From Anisodus tanguticus (taxonomy: Eukaryota > Streptophyta > Magnoliopsida > Solanales > Solanaceae): 64,000 nucleotides of DNA. Shown here one piece after another: positions 55,132 through 64,000 of the stretch. The position numbers were made by a program, and so were the translations under genes. Numbering within the stretch: the first letter of the stretch is position 1; each line of letters opens with the position of its first letter. The stretch spans positions 51,278,859 through 51,342,858 of the forward strand of contig CM067547.1 in NCBI GenBank assembly GCA_034509755.1, read 5' to 3'. The notes below the pieces were generated by a model, which had not been told where the DNA came from, ran no database searches, and saw only the letters and a list, made by a program, of their open reading frames with translations.

Positions 55132-55476
55132 AATGCAAAGGCTCCTCGAGGGGAGATATTATTACACCTTCAATAAGATAAAATATGTAAAAAAAATTCA
55201 TTATGTGATTCTAACGAATTAAGTTATGACCTGCATTTTTTTCAGGTTACCTTTTCACTATGTTTAGTGATTGCATTATTATGTTTGTAACAAAGGGTAT
55301 AAATGAATCAAGTGAGTCCAAAGTTGAAGTGGAAGAAGAAGGAAGGTCAACTAATGTTGAGGAGGGACATGGAACAAATCCTTTTCTAAAGACAACCTCA
55401 CTTGGGGACACAATACTTCTCATTCTTGCATTGTGTTTCCACTCAATTTTTGAAGGCATTGCTGTTGGAGTATCAG
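50944..55476 (+). CDS. ZIP zinc/iron transporter, exons 1 and 2 only
   Basis: Exon 1 is 50944-51328 and exon 2 is 55246-55476, joined GCA-G|GT in phase: 205 residues of an expected 340-350. Residues 1-28 form a secretory signal or hydrophobic leader. TM1 is 51-76 (GLILVKVYCLIILFVSTF), TM2 82-104 and TM3 119-145. A variable loop follows, then TM4 with the ZIP signature 'HSIFEGIAVG' (metal-site His and Glu present). It resembles plant ZIP2/ZIP11-type plasma-membrane divalent-metal importers. An alternative start is Met3 (50950). Exon 2 ends at a good donor (tcag|gtaaat), but no exon 3 (TM5-TM8) is found before 64000. Intron 1 is 3.9 kb because of a copia insertion. Confidence 0.9.
51370..51915. 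other. ZIP intron 1, original part
   Basis: AT-rich intron. Reading on past the donor gives 'GYLFFHFATKDRC' and a stop. A minus-strand frame at 51513-51803 has no domain. Confidence 0.5.
51917..52029. mobile_element. Solanaceae foldback MITE in ZIP intron 1
   Basis: The left 'tatgttcttcggactctc' and right 'aagattcaacata' are the same family ends as 11691-11805. Inside, 'gtcagatcctacaaaatgca' pairs with 'aaagttctgacacg'. Confidence 0.75.
52079..52263 (+). mobile_element. copia element 1, 5' LTR
   Basis: 185 bp, matching 54958-55166. It ends 'gggagatattcttaca' and is followed at once by primer site 'tggtatcagagg' (52264-52275). A partial extra LTR piece ('aaatctagatttgtattgg', 52057-52075) lies just upstream. 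Confidence 0.85.
52264..54957 (+). pseudogene. copia element 1, gag-deleted polyprotein
   Basis: Only integrase onward survives. The integrase core is 52335-52954 ('SFQCDNGSEFNNYAFHKF', 'HTSPQNGKAERIIRTINN', 'ARITFDES'-type end as 'VSRHITFDESTFP'). A Ser/Pro linker follows to 53450. Reverse transcriptase is 53460-54200 ('HQLDVKNAFLHGALKETVY', 'RKSLYGLKQAPRAWYE', 'LLYVDDIVL', with both active-site Asp). Then comes RNase H, 54300-54950 ('ARGQLKIRYVPSSYQYAYIF'). Stops at 53609, 53654 and 53915 and frameshifts near 54150 and 54545 break it. Gag and protease are missing right after the primer site. Confidence 0.9.
54958..55166 (+). mobile_element. copia element 1, 3' LTR
   Basis: The polypurine tract 'gaggggggagta' precedes it. 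At 209 bp it is longer than the 5' LTR mainly because an AT microsatellite (about 14 repeats, 55101-55128) replaces 'actatatatatagattg'. It ends 'gagatattattaca'. Confidence 0.85.
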
Positions 55477-56062
55477 GTAAATAAACTACTACTACTAGTA
55501 TATGGTTTTAAGGAATATTGAAGATTTAGCTTTCTTGCTTTATTTCAATATTATGAACCTTTCTTTATGCATTGCAATGGAGGAAGTATTCTTAGGAGAT
55601 TATAATTATAAGTTATAGATACTGATAATGCAAATATTTTTATACAGTTAGTTAAACTTAACCATATATGACAGGTTATTGTTCTATTTTTACGTATATT
55701 AGGTTTGATATGATTAAATGTTACCTATTATTGTACAACTTAATTTGATAGTGTAAAAAATAGCAAAATTGGAACTCTTTTATAAACTCATTTTTCTTGG
55801 AAGCAGACCCATTAGAAAGATTATTGTTCGGCATGCTCAATTCTCAAACTATAACTCTTTTGAGAAAGCAAATTTGGAGGACAAGAGGAATATTAAGAAC
55901 ATAGTGTTTTACCTTCTTTAGTTTCATTTCATAATTGATTTTGTGAAATTCATTTACACATTGTGATCATCTTAATTTGATAATACTGGGATACGTTCAT
56001 ACGGTGGAGTGCTTGGCATTCCTCCACCCTTAACCAAAATATCTATTTCGAATTTTGGGAAT
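55477..56062. other. ZIP intron 2 (start), no exon seen
   Basis: AT-rich. I looked for the TM5-TM8 exon on the plus strand (expected to begin GKKEEAW or similar) and did not find it here. Confidence 0.5.
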
Positions 56063-56067
56063 AGTGT

Positions 56068-56317
56068 GTTGGGAAACCAAGGTAAAAACCAGTATAATAA
56101 TAATATTAAATATTTAGCAAAACAATAATAAACTAGTGAAAATAAAATAACAGTACTTGATGAAATAAAATATTACTATGGTAATATTAAATAGTAAATA
56201 TAAGAATTGATTTGAGTCGTGCTAGACATTGTCCTAAGAAACTACTGTCATAAGAAACTATTTCATCAATATGAAATATTTTTTCAGGATTAAACAAACC
56301 TCTTCTCTAATTTAATT
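56068..56317 (-). mobile_element. copia element 3, left part of its 3' LTR (inferred)
   Basis: AT-rich block beginning 'tgttgggaaaccaaggta' at 56068. It would complete the LTR whose other half is at 61941-62276, if element 2 inserted into it. Total LTR about 590 bp. Inferred from position, TG start and the target duplication of element 2. Confidence 0.45.
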
Positions 56318-56322
56318 AAAAG
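56318..56322. repeat. 5-bp target duplication of copia element 2, left
   Basis: 'aaaag', identical to 61936-61940. Confidence 0.75.
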
Positions 56323-56556
56323 TGAAAGAAATAATCCCCTTAATTATTCTAATTAATGAAGAGGTATTTATATACAATATGGAATCCCTAATTATGGAAA
56401 ATACTATTCCTACTATAACAATATATGAAAAGTCCTATTCCTATTATAACAATAAATACTAATTACACTTGTATAAGAATTCTTCAACTATGGTAAGTTT
56501 ACACTAAAATTTGAACTCGGATACACGTGTATATCACGTGTATACTCCTTTTGTCA
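56323..56556 (-). mobile_element. copia element 2, 3' LTR
   Basis: On the minus strand it starts 'tgacaaaaggagtatacac' at 56556. 234 bp against 221 bp for the other LTR, with a 12-bp extra 'cacgtgtatatc' copy near the outer end. The LTRs are otherwise very similar by eye. Confidence 0.85.
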
Positions 56557-59500
56557 CACCCCCGCATTCATAGCGGTGGTTGTCGTACGCTGAGACTGTC
56601 CCTAAAATCTTCAAATAGAACCGAGGAAGACCCTTAGTAAAGATGCCAGCAATTTGGTATCTGCAAGGGACATGCAAGACGTGTACTTGTCCACGAGCTA
56701 CCTTTTTGTGAACAAAGTAAATATCCATCTCGATATGCTTAATGCGCTGATGTTTGACCAGATTTCCAGAAAGATAGATTGCACTAACATTATCACAGTA
56801 GACCAAGGTAGCTTTCTGAATAGGAAAGTGAAGTTCTAATAGAAGATTACGTAGCCAACATGATTCAGATACCACATTGGCTACCTCTCGATACTCGATC
56901 TCTGCACTGGATCGCAATAATATAGCCTGGCATTTTGCAGATCAAGAGACCAAGTTATCACCAAAAAATATACAATAACCAGAGGTCGAGCGTCTAGTAT
57001 CAGGACAGCCACCCTGATCAACATTTGTATAAGACACGAGAGTAGAAACGGTAGATAGATATAAATGCAATCCATAATCAAGTGTGCCTTGTATATATCG
57101 TATAATGTGTTTGAGCGCATGCATGTGCTCAATCCGTGGATCATGCATAAACAAACACACATGCTGCACTGCATAAGTAATATCCGGTCTCGTGAAAGTC
57201 ATATACTGAAGTGCCCCTGCAAGACTGCGATAGTGGGTGAGATCTCATATTGGGTGACAGACGTAGCACTCAGCTTCGGTTTGGTATCAACCGGAGTAGA
57301 TGTAGACTTACAAGATGACATGCCAACTCTCTCAATAATCTCTACCGCATACTTATTCTGAGATAAAAATAGACATCCATCATGATGAGTGACTTTTATG
57401 CCCAAAAAATAGCTTAAGGCCCCCAAGTCTTTCATAGCAAATTCTGAACTGAGAAGAGACATGATAGACTTGCGTAGAATATCCGATAAGGCAGACAATA
57501 TAATATCATCAACATATAACAAAATGTATGCCAGAGAAGTACCACGCCGATAGATGAACAGTGAATGATCAGACATGTTGTGAGAAAACCCGATAGTAGA
57601 CACATAATTTGCAAACCTTTAATACCAAGCCCGTGGAGCCTGCTTAAGCCCATACAAGGATTTTTTCAGCAAACAGACATGATAAGGATAATTGGGGTCC
57701 CTAAAACCCAAGGGTTGATGCATGTAAACTTTCTCCTTAAGATCACCGTGTAAGAAAGCATTTTTCACATCTAGCTGGTGAATGGGCCATGCCTTCGGGA
57801 GAGCTAGACTGAGCACAGTGCGAATGGTTCCCGGTTTGACCACCGCACTAAATGTCACTCCACAATCCAAGTCAACCTGTTGTATTTTATCATCACCTAC
57901 AAGACGGACCTTATGCCTCTCAAAAGAACCGTCAGAATTTTCTTTACGAGTAAAAATCCACATAGACCGAATAATATTAACACCAGGTGGACAGGGCACC
58001 AACTCCCACGTCTTATTTTCAATAAGAGCATTATATTAGTCATCCATGGCCAATTTCCAATTTGGGTCATGAAGGGCAGGCGCTGGTAGAGATGGCAGTG
58101 GATCCTGGATCCGGTGGATCAAGATCCGTTTTATAGGATATGGATCTTCAAAATTTGGACCCGATGGATCCGGATCGGACCCGAATCCGTTTCTGACGGA
58201 TCGTATCTGGATCTAGATCTTGTATTTGAGATCCGTATCTGGTCAAGATCCGACCCGTGGATCCATTTTTTTATTAAATATATTCATAACCTAAAATGTA
58301 ATTTTATAAGTATTTTCTTAAAATTGCTAAGCACATCCTTGCAAGTTTAATTCTCAAAACAAATTTAATTTATCCCCGCATTAACTCAAAAATAAAAAAA
58401 TAAAGAGGTAACTTCGATAATAAAATCAATGTTATATTAGTGAATGACTAACATCTCCATAGACAAGTAGTTAAAATTATATTCACTTCATTTGTGAAGA
58501 TTCCAAGCACATGCAAGTTCTACATTGTGGAAATACTAGTCAGCATTTTTCACAACTATTGTCATTGTCCAACATTTTCAATTAATAGCTCACAATCAAA
58601 ACGAGACAACAAACAAAATATCTCATATGAACATTTCAAAATTAGAACACAGTAAATTGTTAGCTAAGTAAAAATCGTTTGTCAGTTCAAAAAAAAAATC
58701 TTAGCAAGGTTACATTTTTAGCAAGGCAAATTTTTTTACATGTGGATCCAGATCCGATCCGTGGACCCGGCGAATCCGATGAATCCGGATTTGGATATGA
58801 TTTTTATGAACCCGATGAATTTGGATTCAGGAATGAAAAACGGATCTGGATCTGGATCTAGTAGGATCCGGTCCAGATTCGTTGCCATCACTAGGCACTG
58901 GGTTACGTGATAGGGGAGATTTAGTTCCATTAGAATTAAGATTAAAACACCATTTTGATTTAATAATACCCCTTTGGCTACGAGTAACGGACCCTTGACG
59001 TGAGGTAGAATTGGACGGGAGTTGGGCGATTCTCGGGTGGGCAGTGGACTGGCCAACATGCAGTAGGCCTGCTAGCCCAACCACCGGGTGAGCAGTAGAT
59101 ATCCAATCGAAATGAGTAGTGGACCGTGTCACTGGAATAGTGTACCGTTCCCGGGACTGGGCCTAGACTCTGGATCGGCAATTTGTGGGATCACTTCATC
59201 CAAAAAAGTATATGAACTAGACATGAAACTACACAATTTAGTAAACGTATATTGAGTTTCATCAAAGATAACATGACGACTAATTATGAGTTTGTTAGAG
59301 GATATCAAAATATTTGTAACCACGATGATTAAATGGATAACCCAAAAACACACAAGCGATATAACGGGCTTGAAGTTTGTTAATTGTAGTAGACGGAAAA
59401 AGTGGATAGCATAAACACCAAAACACCCTAAGATAGAGAATACGAAGGATCTTTATTGTAAAGAATTTTAAGTGGGGATTGATATGCTAAGCCTTTATGA

Positions 59501-61714
59501 GGGAGGATGTTAAATAGATATGTAGTCATTTGTAATGCATGATGCCAAAAAGACTGTGGTAATGAAGCATAGGTGAGCAAGGTACGGAGAATATTATTTA
59601 TGGAAATAATTTTTCTCTCGGCCTTTCCATTTTGTGAGGACGAATGTGGACAAGAAAACCGAAAAGATATGCCATTAGTATCACAAAACTCTCGAAATGG
59701 CCCATTATCATTTTCCCTGCCATTATCACATTGAATATTTTTAATTTTTTGTTCGAATTGGGTATGGATGAATTCTTTAAATTTTAAGAAGGTGGTAAAA
59801 ACCTGAGATTTTTTGGATAAAGGAAAGGTCCATAAAAAATTAGAATAATCATAAAAAATAAGACATAATAACGATGGCCCAAAGAACTTAAAACGGGAGA
59901 TGTCCTTAAATCACTATGAATAATGTCAAAAGGCATCAAAGTACGAGAAGTAGAGGCTACAAACGGTAATCTAACATGTTTTTCTAATGGACAAGAAGGA
60001 CAAAGAGAAGAAATAATAGATGACCCTGAATGTCCCAAACGTGCATGTCATAAGGAAGGAGGAAGAGCGACAAAGGTAGAAGGTGTGGCTTGACTCGCGG
60101 AAATCGTGTTGAGTGAATAAAGCTCCCCTACTATTGCATCTCATTAGAAGTATCCCCGTCGTGAAATCCTTCATATAAAATTCAAAAGGATTAAAATTAA
60201 CATAAATTCAATTATCAGTGGTGAATTTTCAGACACACCCCAAAATTTTAATTTTGGGGCATAAAGAACATTTTTTAAGACAAAAGGTGGATATGGGGGA
60301 GACAATTTCGTATGACCATAACCGCGAATTGGAATTGAGTTGCCATTACCAACAATAATGCCACGATTTTTGCTCAAATTAAAATAATACGAGAGATTAC
60401 CTTGTGCGGACGTCATATGATAAGTGGCTCCGGTGTCCATGTATCAATTCGGGTCCGGGGAATTTAATTCGAGTGTATGCATTGCGGCCTCAGTATTCGT
60501 AGGTGTTGGGACTGGAGCCTGGCCCGCAACAGTGAAGGCCTGCTGAGGACGAGGCCCAAGAAGGTCGGCCTGCTGCCCCAGCCCAGCATTGTATTGTGAT
60601 GCATTGTTCAGGAAACAAGGCCTGGAGGCCGATTGGAATTGGGCCCAGTTTCCAGGATAGGACGTTGGTGGATAATAAGGGATATTGGGCCAATGGCCAC
60701 TGGACCAACCCCACGGCCAGGAGGCCCAAGGCTGCGGCTAGTTGGTCTGCGGTCCACTATTCCGAGCCCCACTACTACCGATGCCGCCACTATTCTGGCC
60801 ACCACCGTCGTCGCCGTTACCACCGCAACTGCCATTATTTTTACGATTTTGGCCTGAATTTTAGAGAATGAGTGAGGGTTGTCTGACGTGGCCATCATCA
60901 TGACGAAATTTGCGTCGGTAGCCGCTTTGTTAGCCAACTGGGCTTCTTCCAACGTAAGCATGGAACATGCCTGATAAAATGGCGGGAGAGGATTACTTTG
61001 ACGAAGCAGTGTCCCAACTCCATTATAGGCCTCGGATAGTCTTGCAACCATCTGAAGAACAAGACGATCACTGATAACGGGCGACCAACTTTTCGGAGTT
61101 GATCTGGCAATTCCTTCAGCCTTTTACAATAGGCTGAGACGTTCGAAAAATCTTTCATGTTGACATGGGAAAATTCCTGCTCAAGCGTGAAAGCACGAGA
61201 ATTTTTGTTATCTTGGAGTATATCACGCACCCTATTCCAAGTTTTCATCGTTGTAGCGCCGGGTTCAATAATCGTCTGTAAGAGGTCTGTAGAGATAGTA
61301 GAATAAATCCACTGGAGAACGGTAGCATCAGGGTTTTCTATAACGTAGGATAATCCTCGGGGGTAGGCACCTTCTCCTTGCCAGTTACCGAGGGATGATG
61401 TGATGGAGGACTTGATGCGAGCGTGCGTGAACTTTGAATAATTTCGCCGACATTGCGTATTGGACGTTTTCCATCTCAAGAACAATAGGGATGTGGTTCT
61501 TGATGTTGGAGACTGTAAGAGAAGGATGAAATATGTTCTTTGATATAGACATAACGAAAGAACAATAGGAGAATTAGGGATTTGGAAGAAAATTTGGGAA
61601 GAGAGGAAGAAATTACACGGAAACCGAGGATGAATCACGGAATCTGAGACTGGAGAAAAGGTCAGCGGAAGTATTTTTGTGAGAAGGTATTTTAGCCCTA
61701 GACTTCTGATACCA
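56557..61714 (-). pseudogene. copia element 2, nearly full polyprotein with breaks
   Basis: Minus-strand order. Gag is about 61500-60900 ('DATVLQWIYSTISTDLL', 'LEQEFSHVNMKDFSNVSAY'). Protease is 60440-60250 ('MDTGATYHMTS', catalytic DTGA). Pre-integrase and integrase are about 60100-59130 ('DIIHSDLRTSPV', 'SRHVIFDETQYTF'). Reverse transcriptase is 58002-57199 ('HQLDVKNAFLHGDLKEKVY', 'SLYGLKQAPRAWY', 'YILLYVDDIILS'). RNase H is 57200-56600 ('TFTRPDITYAVQHVC', 'SSAEIEYREVANVVSESCW', 'VYCDNVSAIYLSGN'). Frameshifts and stops occur in most domains, and a hAT MITE is inserted at 58087-58893 between integrase and reverse transcriptase. Catalytic residues of protease and reverse transcriptase persist, but the frame does not. 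Confidence 0.92.
58079..58901. mobile_element. GATCC-rich hAT MITE nested in copia element 2
   Basis: The element is 58087-58893 (807 bp). The ends are 'tagagatggcagtggatcc' and, inward from the right, 'tagtgatggcaacgaatc'. Both subterminal regions (about 200 bp left, 150 bp right) are dense in 'ggatcc', 'gatccg' and 'ggatct' motifs in both orientations. The AT-rich centre is unrelated. Flanking octamers 'ggcgctgg' (58079-58086) and 'ggcactgg' (58894-58901) match 7 of 8. No transposase. Open frames at its edges only read through the GATCC repeats. Confidence 0.88.
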
Positions 61715-61935
61715 TGAAAAATAATCCACTTGATTATTCTCATTAATGAAGATATATTTATATACAATATATAATCCCTAATTATGGAAAATATTATTCC
61801 TACTATAACAATAAATGGAAAGTCATATTTCTATTATAACAATAAATCATAATTACTCGTGTACAAGAATTCTTCAACTATGGTAAGTTTACACTAAAAC
61901 TTGAACTCGAATACACGTGTATACTCCTTCTGTTA
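61715..61935 (-). mobile_element. copia element 2, 5' LTR
   Basis: Next to the reverse-complement primer site 'tctgatacca' (61705-61714). On the minus strand the LTR starts 'taacagaaggagtatacac' at 61935. The first G of the usual TG is lost. Confidence 0.85.
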
Positions 61936-61940
61936 AAAAG
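61936..61940. repeat. 5-bp target duplication of copia element 2, right
   Basis: 'aaaag', matching 56318-56322. Confidence 0.75.
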
Positions 61941-62276
61941 ATATAGAAATCAAAAATTTAATAATATACAAGCAAGTTTTAAAAAAATAAAGTTAAAAGA
62001 AAATAAAAGAAACTAGTTAAAAAATTAAAGAAAGAAAACTTAAATTTAAGAGAGAGAACGTGCAAGAAGCAAAAGGAGAGAAATGTATCTATTGTATCAA
62101 TTTGTATCTAAATTGATACATTCTGATGTGGTATGAATGCCTATTTATAGGCTAAAGAAATGTGTATGCATAAGATAAGTGTCATGACACTTCTCTGTAA
62201 AAGTTCATGCAAATACCACACATTATAGACACTTGTTCACATTTGCCAAGTGGCCAAATATTTGGAATACACTACA
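61941..62276 (-). mobile_element. copia element 3, 3' LTR (outer half)
   Basis: On the minus strand it begins 'tgtagtgtattccaaatat' at 62276, right after a polypurine tract 'tagtgggaaat'. It contains a TATA box 'cctataaatagg' (62143-62154, minus strand). Element 2 interrupts it at 61940. Confidence 0.75.
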
Positions 62277-64000
62277 ATTTCCCACTAATTTAAATATTTT
62301 TAGAAAAAAAAATTTGTTGGATTTTCATGTCTGAAATGCAGTAGGTTTGATGCCTTCTAGACTATGAACCAAACTTAGATCGATAAAATTTAACTTACAA
62401 AATTACTGGTGAAATATAAAATTTTTATGAACCAATAATTTTTATTGTAAGTCAGAGACTTTATCAGTCATATTTCGACTCCGTAATTTTACTTTCAATG
62501 CGGTTTTGCACCTTAGGCCATGCACATGTCTGATTTTCATGAGAGCTCTAGAGACTAGGCCAACATCTCATAGGAGCGGCCCCACTCCACTCTCATATAG
62601 GTGAATTCATCAAGTGTACACTGCTTTAAATACACGATCCATTAGAACTATGAATTCATTAAGAGGTAAAAACTCACCCTCACAATTAGTAGCAGTTTCA
62701 ACACTTTCTTACAGTGCGCAGAATCAATATCGACTTGTTATTATCCATATGAACCTATTTCATGGGATTTCCAATCACATATGTTGGGTTACCATCTCTA
62801 TTGACAATCATTAGCCTTAAACCCATTTCTTTTGATGTTTGAAGAATTAATTTTTTTCCCCGTGGGTTTAGTCAGTGAATCGGTCAAATTCATTTCTGGC
62901 TTCACATAATCAATGAAAATTATTCCATCTCTTCAACAGCTGTTTAACGACATTATGTCTCAATTTCATATGTCTGCTCTTATAATTATAAAAATTGTTC
63001 TTCGTAATAGCTATTGCCGCTTGACAATCATAGTGCACAGACACATGAGGCATCACATCCTCTGTTAGAGAAATATTCGCTAAGAAATTTCTTAGCCACT
63101 CATCCTCAGAACCAGCTAGCTCAAGAGCTACAAACTTTGATCCCATAGTTGATCTAGCAATGATCGTCTGTTTAGCTGATTTTCATGATATTGTACCACC
63201 TCCAAGGATGAACACATAATCACTAGTGTATTTTATCTCATCTGAATCAGAGATTCAGTTCGAATACCCTTCTAAAATAGAAGAAAATCCACTATACAAG
63301 ATACTGTAATTTATGGTTCCTCTCATATATTTCATCAGTCTAATTAATGCAGACCAATGCTCTTGATTGAGATTATGAGTATATCTACTCAGTCTACACA
63401 CAACATAGGTTATATCAGGCCTTGTAAAATTCATCAAATGCATCAGACTCCCAATAATCTGAGCATACTTAGACTGAGCAACTAAGTCCCCATTATTTTT
63501 TTCAATTGAGAGTTAGCATCATAAGGAGTGGTCATAGGTGTCACCTCAAAACTGTCAAACTTCTTAAGAAGTCTCTCCACATAATGTTCTTGTGATAGCA
63601 ATATATTATCATCACTCCTTATATCTTTAACTGCCAATATCATATTCACTTTACTCAGATCCTTCATATCAAAATTAGTAGACACAATTAATTTGATACT
63701 TTCCACAATATTTAAACATGTACCAAATATGAGCATGTCATCAACATATAAGCATATTATCACATAATCATTGTCTACTATTTTTGTGTAAACACATGTA
63801 TCCACCTCAACAGAAGAAAAATCATCTTTCAATAAGACTTGATCAAATTTCTCATGCCAATATTTAGGAGCTCTTAAGGCCATAAAAAAATTCATTAATT
63901 TACAAACTTAATTTTCTTGTCCAGGAATAATACACCCCTCAGGTTGAATCATATAATTTTTTTCTTCTAAATCACCATTTAAAAAAGTTGTTTTTACATT
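62277..64000 (-). pseudogene. copia element 3, RNase H and reverse transcriptase, runs off right edge
   Basis: Minus-strand pieces: reverse transcriptase 63895-63482 ('YVIICLYVDDMLIFG', 'STNFDMKDLSKVNMILAVK'); connection 63443-63255 ('MHLMNFTRPDITYVVCRLS', 'LMKYMRGTINYSILYSG'); RNase H 63146-62910 ('SKFVALELAGSEDEWLRNF', 'HYDCQAAIAITKNNFYNYK'). The YVDD box is intact, but frames are broken near 63480 and 63250. It differs in LTR and protein sequence from elements 1 and 2, so it is another copia lineage. Integrase and gag must lie beyond 64000. Confidence 0.88.

Noticed and set aside
58679..58861. Asp/Pro-rich 60-aa frame (DPDPIRGPGESDESGFGYD)
   Set aside because: Arises from the GATCC-rich subterminal repeats of the nested MITE; an opposite-strand frame mirrors it.
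60596..60871. Plus-strand frames rich in His/Tyr/Arg over the copia gag end
   Set aside because: Antisense to the Gly-rich linker of the gag of copia element 2.
1902..64000. Idea of an integrated plant pararetrovirus among the reverse transcriptase fragments
   Set aside because: Every reverse transcriptase block has copia-order neighbours (integrase before RT) or LINE zf-RVT features. No movement-protein or coat-protein-like frame is seen.

Overview
The window is nuclear plant DNA, AT-rich and dominated by transposable elements. The repeat types point to the nightshade family (Solanaceae): tRNA-derived SINEs of the TS and Au kinds, the short foldback element with 'tatgttgctc' ends, and 'tcccacatcgg' TRIM elements. 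The one NLR gene is of the R1 late-blight resistance type, which fits. I see no rRNA gene, free-standing tRNA gene, CRISPR array, bacterial gene or organellar gene. The species cannot be fixed from sequence alone.

Four protein-coding loci look real. (1) Positions 6894-11676 (+): a seven-exon gene for a plant-only Ser/Lys-rich protein of unknown function. All six introns are GT-AG and the spliced frame is open for 608 codons. (2) Positions 22153-23325 (+): an intronless RING-H2 E3 ubiquitin ligase with an N-terminal zinc ribbon and DUF1117 (RDUF1/RDUF2 type). (3) Positions 39124-41499 (+): an NB-ARC-LRR gene that lacks its coiled coil in this window. (4) Positions 50944-55476 (+): the first two exons of a ZIP zinc/iron transporter. 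A copia remnant fills its first intron and two more copia elements lie where exon 3 should follow.

Layout. 1-971: outer LTR of a minus-strand copia element running off the left edge. 1902-5187: a complete hAT transposon with perfect 8-bp target duplications but a broken transposase. 5.2-21.9 kb: gene 1 with SINEs in its 5' flank and introns and a MITE in its 3' UTR, then a long repeat-rich intergenic tract (MITEs, TRIMs, SINEs, local duplications). 22-26 kb: the RDUF-like gene and MITEs. 26-39 kb: a triplicated TATA-containing block, degenerate tandem repeats, a remnant of a spliced gene, a MULE foldback element, a copia LTR, a ZMYM1-type hAT relic and an L1-type LINE relic. 39-43 kb: the NLR. 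43-50.6 kb: LTR-element debris with a 38-bp tandem array, TRIM-like and hAT-MITE copies. 50.9-64 kb: the ZIP gene and its nested copia insertions, one of which contains a GATCC-rich hAT MITE.

The four genes are not organised as a pathway. The biology of the window is mostly how mobile elements have cut into, padded or decorated ordinary plant genes. I found no convincing new molecular system. The best leads are the split ZIP gene, the SINE that supplies an in-frame upstream ATG to gene 1, the decoy splice acceptor made by a tandem duplication in that gene, and the triplicated promoter-like block at 26-27.7 kb.
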